From contig CAZEBR010000028.1 of NCBI GenBank assembly GCA_964510375.1, forward strand, positions 1 through 22,764: a DNA stretch of 22,764 nt. The letters run 5' to 3'. The position numbers and the translations under genes are program-made. The notes beneath the pieces were generated by a model, which saw only the letters and a program-made list of their open reading frames with translations, searched no databases and was not told where the DNA came from. The stretch comes from CAYLJV01 sp964510375 (GTDB lineage Archaea > Hadarchaeota > Hadarchaeia > Hadarchaeales > JAGGTB01). Positions 22,751-22,764 of the stretch are shown piece after piece. The first letter of the stretch is position 1; each line of letters starts with the position of its first letter.

Positions 22751-22764
22751 TGTAACCAATGTTG

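Noticed and set aside
1..22764. CRISPR array, insertion sequence or prophage
   Set aside because: No regularly spaced repeats, transposase, integrase or phage structural genes were seen; the tRNA has no adjacent integrase or partial tRNA copy in the window.

Overview
The window reads as archaeal, from a methanogen-related euryarchaeon. Nearly every enzyme in the first 15 kb belongs to the methanopterin/F420/methanofuran C1 system: a partial mfnB, mtd, mptG, a dihydropteroate-synthase-like gene, mptA, mch, cofE, an MptN-like ligase and an archaeoflavoprotein. TATA-like boxes precede several genes, and a tRNA-Pro closes the right end. No mcr, mtr, fwd, ftr or mer gene is visible. The reductase step that Mer would normally perform may instead be represented by a MetF-like (MTHFR-family) protein. 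That pattern suits uncultured lineages with a methyl branch but no obvious methanogenesis (for example MSBL1-like or ANME-1-like groups), but the lineage is a guess. A run of ten Ns at 17396-17405 shows a draft scaffold, so linkage across it rests on the assembly.

Left block (1-8.9 kb). Partial mfnB and mtd are on the minus strand, and mptG diverges from mtd. A tight minus-strand operon, read right to left, follows: mptA, DUF447 flavin-barrel protein, DHPS-like protein, pol-beta-type nucleotidyltransferase. The last three genes overlap by 8 and 4 bp. mch is on the plus strand and converges with panB, whose product consumes methylene-H4MPT/THF for coenzyme A synthesis.

Middle block (9.1-15.5 kb). 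A MetF-like gene (minus) is followed by a plus-strand series: DUF1464 ASKHA-type kinase-like protein, cofE, mptN-like RimK ligase, iron-sulfur flavoprotein, archaeoflavoprotein, fdhD. The two flavoprotein genes overlap by 8 bp and probably form an electron-transfer pair. The fdhD product appears to lack its usual CxxC pair, and its reading frame extends upstream without a normal start codon.

Right block (15.5-22.8 kb). This part is more AT-rich and mixed: two MFS transporters, a DUF169 protein with a repeat-rich promoter region, MobA, a stand-alone methionine-synthase-activation-like protein, tRNA-Pro(GGG) with encoded CCA, and a cysteine-rich DUF5714 protein with a palindromic upstream site.

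Together the genes build and use the C1 carriers: pterin synthesis (MptA, DHPS-like, MptG, MptN, archaeoflavoprotein), F420 tailing (CofE), methanofuran synthesis (MfnB) and C1 interconversion (Mch, Mtd, MetF-like). The molybdenum-enzyme accessories FdhD and MobA suggest a formate or formylmethanofuran dehydrogenase elsewhere in the genome.
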